From: Dysidea avara
Lineage: Eukaryota; Porifera; Demospongiae; Dictyoceratida; Dysideidae
Reading direction: 5' to 3'
Assembly (NCBI RefSeq): GCF_963678975.1
Contig: NC_089275.1
Span: forward strand, 37,548,819-37,612,818
Length of the DNA stretch: 64,000 bases
Part shown: positions 12,018 through 22,437 of the stretch, one piece after another
Layout: each line of letters opens with the position of its first letter
How positions within the stretch are numbered: the stretch's first letter is position 1
Notes under the pieces: model-generated
The model's input: only the letters and a program-made list of their open reading frames with translations
The model's database searches: none
Told to the model about the DNA's origin: nothing
Position numbers and translations under genes: made by a program

Positions 12018-12177
12018 TTTCGTTCTTCCTGTCAATATACTCACGGGTGTGGCGCGCCAACTTCTTGGGCCGCACGACACACTACCGTGTGTCTTGATTT
12101 CGTTCTTCCTGTCAATATACTCACGGGTGTGGCGCGCCAACTTCTTGGGCCGCACGACACACTACCGTGTGTCTTGA
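12018..12177 (+). repeat. Tandem duplicate of the 3' terminus (2 x 80 bp)
   Basis: Two identical 80-bp units (12018-12097 and 12098-12177), each ending in the GACACAC/GTGTGTC stem-loop and TTGA. The upstream junction is different from that in copy 1. Confidence 0.9.
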
Positions 12178-12350
12178 TATTATTATTATAGTTGTAGGCT
12201 TCAGTGTAATACTTTGATCCACACAATATAGTCATATACAGTACAATAAGCTACAGTATCATATCACAAAATTTAACAATAATTTTATGAAGTGTGCAGC
12301 TAAACTACACTCACTCACTCACTTGCTAATGCATGTATGTAGCCACACAC

Positions 12351-12357
12351 GCACATA

Positions 12358-12399
<42 letters not shown>

Positions 12400-12410
12400 C
12401 ACACACACAC
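12351..12410. repeat. (CA)n microsatellite
   Basis: A run of CA dinucleotides with occasional CG interruptions. It was split from the run at 12747 by the MITE at 12411. Confidence 0.95.
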
Positions 12411-12745
12411 AGCGGCGGAGGAAGTAGTTGAGGGGGGGCTGGGCTGACCCAGACTTATTTCTATAGTTTGGTAAGGTGAGACCAAAAAAGGTCACAACCA
12501 ACTGACAAGAGCTTTCCACCTCACCAGCTACCATTTCTAGCTGATAAACTACATAAAAATCCTTACATAGCTCGCTACACACTGACTACTTTATTAGAGT
12601 GACTGCTCTATTAGAGTATCTCGATCTTTATCATGGTTTTCAGCCCCACTCCAAGAAAGATAATTTCGGTGTGATATCATTCTGAGGGGGGGGGGGGGGG
12701 GGGGGCTTCAGTCCCCTAGCCCTCCCCCCCCTTTCCGCCGCCTAT

Positions 12746-12746
<1 letters not shown>
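12411..12746. mobile_element. GC-rich MITE inserted in a CA repeat
   Basis: Left end GCGGCGGAGGAAG and right end CTTTCCGCCGCC are near-inverted, with CA repeat on both sides. The paralogous CA repeat at 62624-62850 has no insert. It includes a pure G run (about 12687-12705) and a C run. No coding capacity. Confidence 0.65.
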
Positions 12747-12811
<65 letters not shown>

Positions 12812-12850
12812 TACACACACGCACACGCTGTACACACACTGCACGCACAC
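12747..12850. repeat. (CA)n microsatellite
   Basis: Continuation of the CA repeat interrupted by the MITE, becoming imperfect toward its right end. Confidence 0.95.
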
Positions 12851-14586
12851 ACACACTCACAATATGTACACTTTACTACTTCAGTGTATACTTTTCTTGT
12901 CTCTTATCACTTGATGCCACCTAACAAATAAAACCAAGTTCAGTAACATTGGAGCCTTATCCTGGATCAGTAACAAGCTTACCTGTAATGTACTACATTC
13001 ACAGTACAACACAGTGTAGACAGTTGCTCATACAGGCAGAAACATGGTTGATATGTAGCTACTTAACTACATACACCTATGTAGACTATATATTACTAGT
13101 ACATAATGTATTGTAGTAATCACTATTGTCCTTTACATTCCCTAGCAATAGTACATCAATATTCATTATCAATGTTAACATCACATGGTCCCTATAGTTG
13201 AGGTACAAATTACGGGCCATAAGGAAATCATTATGTTGCTAATGATATGAAATGGGTAGACAAATCATATTATGATGTTAAGTAATTTATATTTGGTTGC
13301 TAAGGTTTCCAATCTTTGATCAATTAAGTGAGCAAACAACTTATGAAAACATTATCGTGGTGTCTGCTTGTACTGGTATCTATAGAGGTTGTACATGTGT
13401 TTGAAAAGGTGCTGCAGGCTACGCCATGCCACCTTACAGATTCAAAAAAATCAACTGCATATTTGTATTTTATTATTGTGCAGCCCGTACTAGCTACAGG
13501 CCAGCCATAATTACTATTAAAATGTTTCACTTCTTCTTACATACCTACTCTTTATTACCTAGAGATTTTCAATTCCACTGCTATGCACCTTATCTAAGTT
13601 ACAGTGGTTTATTACTTTTCATCTTTTATTTTACAGGATTTTTTTTCAAGATATATCGATGTGCAGAACTACTCAAGTGTTTTGTGGCAGCCTGGTAGTG
13701 TTCCTACTATCCAGCTATACTACAGCCATGATACCATCATGGTTATCAGCTGTGTCATGTAAATGTCATGGTGAAGGTGATAACTGTGCAGGAGCTCTCA
13801 TTGATAAAAAATGGATAGTCACTACTGCTTCATGTTTCCCAAAATGCAATGGAAGTACTTTACAATGTTTTAAAGCATTTTTAAATATCCCAGTCAAAGG
13901 AAAAAGGAGGATTAAGAATGGTACCAAAGTTTCTGTTGAGGATGTTTGGATACATCCGAGGTATGATTCAATCACATATGCCAATAATTTGGCTCTAGTC
14001 AAACTTGAATGCCATGATTTCATTCTAAATATTGATGCTAACTTCACAAAAGCTAATTGCTCAATGCTAATGGACTGTGTCACTCAGAGTCACTCTGGTT
14101 ATTCAAAGAAACGTTTCAGATCTAGAGAACTTAGTTGGGAAATGGATTCAGAGGGCAATGTAACTCTGTCACGTTATTCTATTGCACTGGGTATGGATAC
14201 CATCTATTACTGTGCCATCCAACCAGTTGCTGTCTCATCTAATAAAATGAGTGAATGTGTTAAGAGACGAAGGATAGTTCTCACAACTCCAATCTGTTAT
14301 CATAATGAATGGATAATATCTGTCATGCAGGGTAAGTCAATTGTGGTACTAGCTATATTGCTATGCGTTTATGTACATACTTTGAAAGAAAATGTAATGT
14401 TAGCATTTTATAATTGGAGATAACAAAGCTGTTTGTACACCATCTACTGATGCACCACTCACAAATGATAAGCCTACACCAACTCCTGATATATCAACTG
14501 ATGAGCCAACACTGGCACCAACATCAAATACTACATCAATGCCAACTAACCAGTCAGGATCAACAGCAAATCCAAATCCTGAAATT

Positions 14587-14945
14587 GTAAGTCTGCAACC
14601 AACTGAAACTGTAACACCACAATCAATTGTAACTGTGACACCACAACCAACTGAAGCTGTGACACCACAATCAACTGAAGTTGTAACACCTTGGTCAACA
14701 AAATTTGTCACACCACAACCAACTGAATTAGCAGTGACACCACAAGCAACTAAAGCTGTTACATCACAATCAACTGAAGCTGTAGCACCACAGTCAACCA
14801 AAGCTGTGACACCACAACCAACCGAAGCTGTGACACCACAACCAACCGAAGCTGTGACACCACAACTAACCGAAGCTGTGACACCATAACCAACTGAAGT
14901 TGTGATACCACATTCTACTGAAGCTGTAACTCCACAACCCACTGA
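14587..14945 (+). repeat. Coding minisatellite of the mucin stalk, paralog A
   Basis: About 14 degenerate 24-nt units, coding for variants of the octapeptide TEAVTPQP. The last clean units (about 14812-14886) are almost identical, indicating recent slippage, and the inactivating stop falls directly after them. Confidence 0.85.
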
Positions 14946-16309
14946 AGGCATATCATTGGAACGTGTTACAACTTCAACAAACCTTCACAAACTCCTGGTG
15001 ATAATGGTATGCTCATATTCTTACAATAATATGTCATTTTTGTAGCAGCATTACTCTATATTCATGTAGTTAATAATGCCACTGTAATAATGTTCTTACC
15101 AATTAAATGAACAATATTAGCATCTTAAAATTTAACAATGTAATGAATTAATTAAAAAATACTACATTTAATAAGGCTTTACTGTACTCTCTCTGCAGGA
15201 TGTGTATTGATTATTGATAATGGTGAAGCTACTGTTACTCACTACATTAATGATGGAGTTACCCTTGTAATAAAGTACACATGTAATAGAGGATATCACT
15301 TTTTTCTTAATAATAACAAATTAAACAGAGTTTGCATCAATGGAAACATGCCATCCAAGCCACCACCTTGTAAACATTAGTCAAACTGTACTGTTTATTA
15401 TACAAGGTATAATGTGTTTTAATTCTTTAGCAATTACATGTCGTCCATTTGAACCTATTGCCAATGGAAAGATTGAAGTAACTGGACTGACATATGATTC
15501 AGTGGCACATTTTAACTGTGATCCTGGATATTATATCACTGGCTCTGCGATGCGTAGTTGTGACACAGATGGTGAATGGAATGGGATAGAAGGAGTCTGT
15601 AAACGTAAGCACCAATAATTGTTTAACTGTTTTGTGTAACATTGTTTGTACTTACTGTATGTATATTTACAATGACATCTCCAATTGTATGTTTCTTCAG
15701 GCAAATGTACAGCTCCGCAGTCCATTAAGTGTAACGATGGAACAAGAGTCTACCCAACTAAATCAGCATTAATTGCTGATAGTGGAGATGTTGTCCAGTA
15801 TAGAGTCCCCAGTGGATATGGATTAATTGGGGACCCTTTCGTCTGTCAACCTGACTCAACATGGAGTGCACCTCCAGACTGTCTGAGTAAGTAGGAACTT
15901 CTTGCATGCAGATGATATATTTGGTGATTCTAGAACTGAGGGCATGTACAGCATATAAATGTTGCATTATACGCAAGTACATTTCCAGGAGTTTTATGGG
16001 TGCAATCCCCAGAACCTAGCCTGAAGGATTATATGGCTTTAAAATTACTGAAAAAACTTGATGCTATATTATTAAAACCAACAATGCCAATCTTTACTGC
16101 TACTTCTCTCCCCCCCTCCCCCAAGATTTTCAAACTTTCACAACAGCTCCCCTAAAAACTTCCTATGGCCAACATCATTATTGTTGTTCATGGAAAGACA
16201 AAATCACTGTAAGAACTTGTTGAAAGTATCCAATGAAGATATACGTATGCAGTTTATTAAATGCATGCATTTTTGAGAAATAGAGAGATCCACAGTGTAG
16301 CTATAGACT

Positions 16310-16613
16310 CTAACAAGTACACCAAAAAATTTGGAAGTTTCAACTAGAGTAGGGACCATAGCACATCGATAAAAAGTACTGAAACAAGTTGGAGTAGGTA
16401 CAATATTAAATCACAGTAAAACAATAAGAAGTGTTATATCCCTACTGTGTATTTCCATTATGGTATCTTGAGCACAGTAGGGATATAACACTTCTTTTTG
16501 TTTTACTGTGATTTAATATCATGCCTACTCCAACTTGTGTCAGTACTTTTTATCGATGGGCTATGGTCCCTACTCTAGTTGAAAATTCCAAATTTTTTGG
16601 TGTACTTGTTTGT
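16310..16613. mobile_element. Foldback MITE in intron 5 of paralog A
   Basis: Two arms of about 140 bp are reverse complements (left begins TAACAAGTACACC; right ends GGTGTACTTGTTTGTTA) around a loop of roughly 25 bases near 16458. Paralogs B and C lack it at the same intron. Confidence 0.85.
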
Positions 16614-16639
16614 TAACTTTTTTGTAAATAATTTTATTT

Positions 16640-17510
16640 TGACTGGTGAACCCACGCATACCACATCTGAAATGGCACCGCGTGCCCCAGCTATATCAAT
16701 TATCGTCTAAAAGTGAAGTATCTATTGTGCTTCGTTGTCATATGTTCAACCAGTTACACAGCATTTCGGATCAAGAACTGTTTGAAGAGCACCTCTATAA
16801 TCTATGCATATACCAAAAGAAAGAAATGGTGCCACATGCCCCAGTTATATTAATTATCATCTGAAAAGTGAAATATCCACTATGCTTCGTTGTCTGCTAT
16901 GTTCAACCCATTACACAGCAGTACGAATCAAGAATTGTTCGAAAAGCACCTCTGCAATCAAAATAGCCACTACGAAAAACACGGACAATTTCCATTACGA
17001 AGGGAAGCCATCACATGCTACCACCAAATCGACACTTTTCGCTGTCAACAAATATTTATTATCAAGACACAAAGGAGGACACTGGTAAGTCCATGAAGAA
17101 TGCATTGTATGTACTGCAGTATGCCAAAAGGCACCATTCGGGCTGAAGCGACATCGAACAGTGAAAAAATCAAGCCCATAGCCTTAGCCGTTATCAAGTT
17201 ATGCTTGTCTGAAGGCATGAGGCAGTCAGTCAATCAGTCAGCAGTTAAATAAATAATTTTTAAAATTCTGTATCAACTTGTTGAAAGCATTTCAGGTTGA
17301 TCTGAAAGTTTGTTTGGGCTTAGTTTTACCTAACCAATACTGCCTCATCATCGTCAGAAAAAATTGAGGCTGGTTTTTGGATGATATTATTCCGTAGGCC
17401 ACGCCTACTCCTTTGTGGTCCCTACTATACAGTAACTATCGTACTGTATGGTACATGACCAGATGGTGAATAAGGGCCAGTCTTTAACCCATTACACCAA
17501 TCTTGACAGT
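16640..17510 (+). repeat. Dispersed repeat in intron 5, related to 55780-56345
   Basis: Matches the same intron of paralog C at moderate identity. Shared blocks include CCAGTTACACAG, TGTACTGCAGTATGC, AGCCTTAGCCGTT and TACCTAACCAATACTGCC. It was therefore probably present in the common ancestor of A and C. B lacks it: its intron 5 is only about 200 bp. A GTCAGTCAATCAGTCAG tract lies near 17224. No credible frame. Confidence 0.6.
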
Positions 17511-17994
17511 TGATAACTACAGATTGGATAACCCTTTTTTGGTCACATTTTATGTCCTCTTGTAACAGTAAATAACTGTTTAACTATCTTGTACAGAACT
17601 CTGTGATGATAAACAAAACATACCTAATGCAGTAATCACTATAAATCATGACATCAAGAGTTATACTCGCAAGATCACATGCAATGAAGGATATCAACCT
17701 GATGGTGTAGTTATGTTCAAATTTGTTACTTTGGAACATGGACCCCAATTTTCAGATCCTGTAAACGTAAGGAATTTGTATTGCCTTAACAGGAGTAGTT
17801 GTCATTTATAAATCTATTTAGGAGGATGTAGTGATTTTTCTTTGGCCAATGGCAGTACCACAATGATGCTTGACAATCAGTTTGTTCTAATGGAGTGTGA
17901 TAAAGGTTTCCACTTGGATCCTCCACTAGTGTTGATATCATGTAAAGATGGAATGTGGATACCATCTATCCCTACTTGTGTACCCGACCAATAA

Positions 17995-19160
17995 GGTAAT
18001 GTATTGATTGACCTAATGTTCCCCCATGCATTGATTTAATTCTGTACAACTTGTTCATGTCAGACCAGTTGGGGATATTAATAAGAAATATATTATTTTA
18101 ATAGGAGTTAGCTTTATGGTTTGTGGTCATACGTACATCCATTGCTATATGATGTTGATAAATAAGAATGAAGTATTGAAAATCATTTGGACACATCTTA
18201 TTTGCTAGGTTAGCATACCTTTTTATACATATTATTTAACCATTTTTCATTGCCATAACATCATACGTAGTATGTATGCATCTTGCACAGCTTTTGAATG
18301 TGTATTTAGGAAACTTATGTATGTATTTACAGACCTGTGAGCACTGTCAGAAATATATACATCCAACTCTTCTTGAAGCAAAGTCTTGTGTTTTGAGTAT
18401 TAGTTATTATTATGATGTTAATCTTACACATCTTACACATGACACTTGAACATTTTTTATCCTTTAACATGTACAATTAAGTGCATAATTATAAATTTTA
18501 ATTAAAGGCCTGCATACATCAACATGCTTCATATAATGAGCTAATTGTGATGGTAAATCCAAGTGGGTCACATGATGACATGTACTTGAGTACATGCTTT
18601 ATGTTGGGAAGAATTATTGAATATTCAATAATACTAATAATATCAATGAAATGCTAACAGAGGTGTTGGCAGGGAATCACTCAAGTCTGCATGCATAAAA
18701 AATCAAGGAATCATTAAAAGTCAAAGCATTTAATACATCACAAGTAATTATGCTGCATTTACGTAAGAACAAGTAAAAGTTTGTTCTGACATCATGAGGA
18801 TTGTAAATAGAATCCTTAACAGTCCAGGGCACTCTATCAAACACTAAACGCATGCATGTATGTGTGAATGTGACTTGTGTGTAAATGTGTGCAGTATTTA
18901 ATTTCTTGATTCATTAACACAATGTGGCTTGAGTTCTCCCTACTTTTAGGACTTGGTCAGCAGGAATAAGTGGCCTGTAGCTAAATTACCTTTGTCAAAG
19001 TGAGTAAGCGATTGAATGCCTGTGTAGCTATAATGCTCTACATAATTTAGCAGTCTGTAATGCTAAGCTATATATTTGGAGTGGTAATGTGGTATATAGT
19101 CATGGTAGATACGTACTGTATGTGTAAACTGTGAAAGAAATAATTTTATTCACTATCCCA
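17995..19160. other. Intergenic, 3' of paralog A
   Basis: AT-rich unique sequence. I see no gene, no strong repeat and no convincing structured RNA. Confidence 0.5.
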
Positions 19161-19169
19161 CTAGTGACC

Positions 19170-19345
19170 CACAAAGAAGGCTGCTGAAAGCCTCTGTAGC
19201 AGGGAGTCAGAAACATGTTACTAAAACTGTTTGAATGCAGCAGACCGAGTGGTGACTTGATCAACAGACAGTTTGTAGTCTACAGACAAGTGCCTGAGGG
19301 GCAACAGCCTGAAATACTATCACATAATGTAAATTGATGTTCTTC
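19170..19345 (+). repeat. Dispersed repeat, related to 26330-26465
   Basis: Shares ACATGTTACTAAA, GTGGTGACTT, ATCAACAGACAG and the spacing between them with 26330-26465 in the same orientation. Because A and B lie in opposite orientations, this is a dispersed repeat and not gene-flank homology. Confidence 0.5.
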
Positions 19346-19740
19346 AGCTTTTAGGTGTTATATACACATGCAAATCATACACTGTGTGACACATTTCTAG
19401 ATCATACACTCCTCAAGAAAGTTTTCTCTCAAGTTTCTCCAACGTAATTTAAAGGAATTGAAGATCTGGAGGTAATGAGTAATAACCTTTATGATTATAT
19501 AACCATGCTCCCATCATTGGCCAGTATTATCTCATGTTTTATGTAGTAAAATTACCAGAAGGGTAGTTGACTTTAACATGTCAATGTGTTACTGTACAGA
19601 TCTCAAAGCTATACATATTTAAAATAATATCTTGTATTAAGCTGCAATAAATTCATTTCTAAAATCTGTCCTATCATATGGAAGTTGTATAACAATGGCT
19701 AAACTGCTGCAGTTACAAAAACATGAGTAAACTGTGACAG

Positions 19741-20230
19741 TTATTATTATTATTGGGGGTACAGGTAAGGAGGCAAAGCCTGTAAAAACCTGATCTAAAC
19801 AATCAAACTACTACAAAAATAACTATACAATATCATACTGGTAATCATAATAAAATCTATCTAAATGTGTCTTAAACAAATTGGTTGAATGAACATTAAC
19901 TGAATCATGTGGGAGTTCATTCCAATCATTTATAATATTCTTACTGAATAAAAGTGACGGCGTGGCAAGCAGGTAGCATGTGGTTTGTAGATCTTTAAAT
20001 CATGACCTCTTGTTATAGAAGATGATCGAAGGGTAAATAAAGATGAGCTATCCATGTCCAGCATGTTATGAAATAGTCGGTATGTGTAAATTAAGTCCCC
20101 TCTATGACGTTGATATCTGAGAGATGGTAAGTTTAGGTGGTTTAATCTGTCAACATATTGCAAGTCTTTAATTTCACTCACTAACTTGGTAGCTCTTCTT
20201 TGAATTTTTTCAACTGACTGCTGATCAAGT
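19741..20230 (-). mobile_element. LINE 3'-end remnant (reverse transcriptase C-terminus)
   Basis: On the minus strand, 20181 to 19930 translates to a peptide with LRYQRHRGDLIYTYRL and ITRGHDLKIYKPH. These are typical of the region C-terminal to the reverse transcriptase in CR1/Jockey-type non-LTR elements. After a frameshift near 19945 the homology continues with INDWNELPHDSVN in another frame. The 3' end is at about 19741, next to an (AAT)-type tail. Truncated and decayed; inactive. Confidence 0.75.
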
Positions 20231-20389
20231 ATGAGTTACTATGCAACCACTTTATAAGGATATATATAACACATTTAAACAAAGGGAGTATGAGATTGAA
20301 TTCCTTTTCACTTGTTGCTAAATGAAGCTGTGATGAAAAACTATATATCACTTTCATTTTTTTATAAAGGGAACAGTGAAAAGCTATAT

Positions 20390-20640
20390 ATCGTCACTTT
20401 CTTTTTTTGTAAAGAGAACTAAAGAAGTTGTGAATTTTAAATCTATTTGATGATACAACTTATTGAAAACTGAATCCTTAATAGTGTACATAGGCCAGCC
20501 ATTACAATCTCTATAGATAGGACACACACTGACACCATGATAATGGTGCATTATCAGTAAATTATCTACCGTTGGAGAAACTTATTGATTTAAAAACAAA
20601 TTACTTGAGTTTCAAGGGCTTGTCTTTGCTTTATATATGT
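20390..20640 (+). repeat. 3' flank shared with paralog C (57960-58235)
   Basis: Collinear with sequence downstream of gene C: ACAATCTCTATAGATA, GGAGAAAC and ACAAATTACTTGAGTTTCAA occur in the same order. This shows that the A/C duplication included several hundred bases to kilobases of 3' flank. Noncoding as far as I can see. Confidence 0.6.
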
Positions 20641-21320
20641 ACAAACTAAACACCTTCAGGATTACATCAACTATACACTATTGCTGTGCCAACTAGACAA
20701 CTCCACTGATTTGTATATAGCTAATTGTTCTGGTCATGTAGTTTGCAGCTGTTTACATGGGGACCTGGGATACACTGTGAGTATCGCACAAAATTGACGA
20801 GGCTCTGGTTAGACTTCTAGATCTGGTGCAAAAACCTTAGCACTGATATCCAATGTACAATTAACATATAATTGCACTGGTTGCTCTAGGCCTCAAACAA
20901 ATATATAGCAATTTTTAAAATTTGTGACCTGGCCTGAGAAAACAGGGCATGTGGGCACAAACTATACCCTGTCAAACAACAGGTCATATCTCAGTACTAG
21001 CTTTGATGTGCAGTGTTTAAAGATGTAGAACTCCAGTAATTTATCACTTGGGAATGCAAAATGAATCCATGCTATAACATTGTGATTTTTTTATTGTAAG
21101 TCATTCCATTTGTATCAGTGGATTCATGGTTCCTACCAGTGGGATAACTATCACTTACAGATGTCTATGTGTTATGCCATCTGTTTCCACTAGGTAGCTT
21201 TATCTAGTATTATAGCTTCATCCCAGGGGCACTTATATGATGAATGTACTATTTTTTGCATAAAAATATAGCAAGTTGCTGAGTTTTGATCCATTGGAAT
21301 ATTGAAAGTCTCTCAGCAGC
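20641..21320. other. Intergenic
   Basis: AT-rich sequence in which I see neither a gene nor an obvious repeat. Confidence 0.45.
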
Positions 21321-22008
21321 TGGGGGATGTGCCCTCAGGCAATTGGAAACAGTGGAAATGGAATCTGGAAACAAAAAATGGAAAACGGAAATGGTTAAAT
21401 CGTCACATAAATGTATCCTACAGTAAAACTCTCATTTAGTGGCCACCTTTTAAAGACCACCTTGTTATAAAGACCACTTCTGTACAAACACCGTGTTGTA
21501 ATTAGGTCCAATGATAACTAAGGCATACCCAATGACTTCATTAATAAGACCACTTTATTGGTCACAATTTTACAAAGACCACCATTTTACAAAGATCACT
21601 ACTTTAGAGTGAAATATTTGATAAGTTCCAAACATGAATTTCATGACTCAAATGAATATTTTGATCAATACTTTACTCGTCAATTTGGCTATCCATACCA
21701 TTATCACAATTTGTCATACAAAAATGGTAAAGTGATGTTTGGATCTTAGTTATTATTTTAATGTGAAAAGGCGCACATGGTCTTTGTACAGAAGGTGGTC
21801 TTTATAAAAAGGGGATCATGAAGTGGTAAGGTCATTAAGTATTCCTTGGAGCCTAATTACAATGTGGTCTTTGTACAGAGGTGGTCTTAAGTGGTGGCCA
21901 CTAAATGAGAGTTTTACTCTAGGATACATTTATATGACAATTTGACCGTTTCCATTTCCATTTTCCGTTTCTGATCCACTATTTCCAATTACCCTGTGCC
22001 CCCAGACC
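21321..22008. mobile_element. Outer foldback element with a nested element at its centre
   Basis: Outer arms (about 21321-21420 and 21921-22008) are inverted copies rich in GGAAA/TTTCC words. They meet, once the inner insert is removed, at a perfect palindromic centre, ATAAATGTATCC-TA-GGATACATTTAT. Confidence 0.7.
21421..21919. mobile_element. MITE with TA target, nested at a palindrome centre
   Basis: Ends CAGTAAAACTCTCATTTAG and CTAAATGAGAGTTTTACTC are inverted over about 70 bp and flanked on each side by TA. A shorter relative with the same TGGCCACC-type arm lies at about 33665-33773. The 63-residue frame inside has no recognisable domain. Confidence 0.75.
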
Positions 22009-22437
22009 CCTGCTTCTGGTAACTCAATACTGCTGTCCCTTCAAAAAATCCTACCTATGCCCCTGGGTCACATTTTTTTATTCACAACTATCGAATACTG
22101 GAATATTATTTTTCAGAATGTGCAATTGGTATGTATGAGATATCAATAATCTTGTTATACAATATGCCACCTTGATACAATACAGAATCAAAATGGTTTG
22201 ATCACCTACAGAGCTGTATGTGAGATCAAGAACTTTTATGTACTATACACCTGATGTTATAATATATTTCCTTTGAAATGAATATCGAATACCCAAAATA
22301 ATATTCAAATATTTGAATAGTCACAGAATATTCAAATAGTAGAATATTTGTTTGAGCCCTACGTGACTGGTCACAGTACTAGGACAAGGAAAGTTACTAT
22401 TTGTTCCTCAGTTAACACCTGGTCCTCAGTTACATAG

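Larger units (their letters stand above)
6993..12177 (+). mobile_element. Satellite-carrying element, copy 2
   Basis: Near-identical to copy 1 (196-5513) in every part: foldback 6993-7315, satellite about 7523-11200, tail about 11242-12017, and a doubled 3' end. Here it lies directly in the segmental-duplication sequence and not inside the hAT-like element. The paralogous position near 62430 lacks it. The flanking TAT/TA bases and local AT repeats leave the exact target duplication ambiguous (none, or TA). Copy 2 differs from copy 1 by small satellite gains and losses. For example, one roughly 107-bp satellite block present in copy 1 is missing here. Confidence 0.7.
12178..13601 (+). repeat. 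Segmental duplication copy 1, right piece
   Basis: Collinear with about 62430-63588. Homology stops at 13601, which is 58 bp before the start codon of pseudogene A. The second copy therefore lacks the gene. It contains the CA tracts and the GC-rich MITE listed separately. Confidence 0.85.
13637..17994 (+). pseudogene. Paralog A: pseudoprotease-mucin-CCP gene, inactivated
   Basis: Exons by homology with paralogs B and C: 13637-14331 (ATG at 13659), 14420-15006, 15199-15375, 15431-15604, 15701-15886, 17597-17766, 17822-17994. The signal peptide (MCRTTQVFCG start), trypsin-like domain and five CCP modules are all recognisable. Four lesions are visible. (1) A CAA to TAA stop inside the Thr/Pro stalk at 14887-14889. 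(2) A 1-nt deletion near 14990; the stalk exon is 587 nt where the paralogs have a multiple of three. (3) The donor after CCP1 reads ATTAGT at 15376, where the paralogs have GTTAGT. (4) A 2-nt gain in CCP4 near 17706; that exon is 170 nt against 168. The stalk acceptor is also weakened (GAG for CAG). A truncated secreted product ending in the stalk (about 380 aa) remains possible if the RNA escapes decay. Intron 5 holds a foldback element and a dispersed repeat. Confidence 0.85.

Noticed and set aside
13328..13510. Signal-peptide-like small protein upstream of paralog A
   Set aside because: The duplicate at about 63330 has lost the ATG and has in-frame stops, so the frame is not maintained.
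14400..14951. 183-residue Val/Gly/Cys repeat protein on the minus strand
   Set aside because: Antisense shadow of the mucin-stalk minisatellite. The same applies to the plus-strand frames at 29055-29531.
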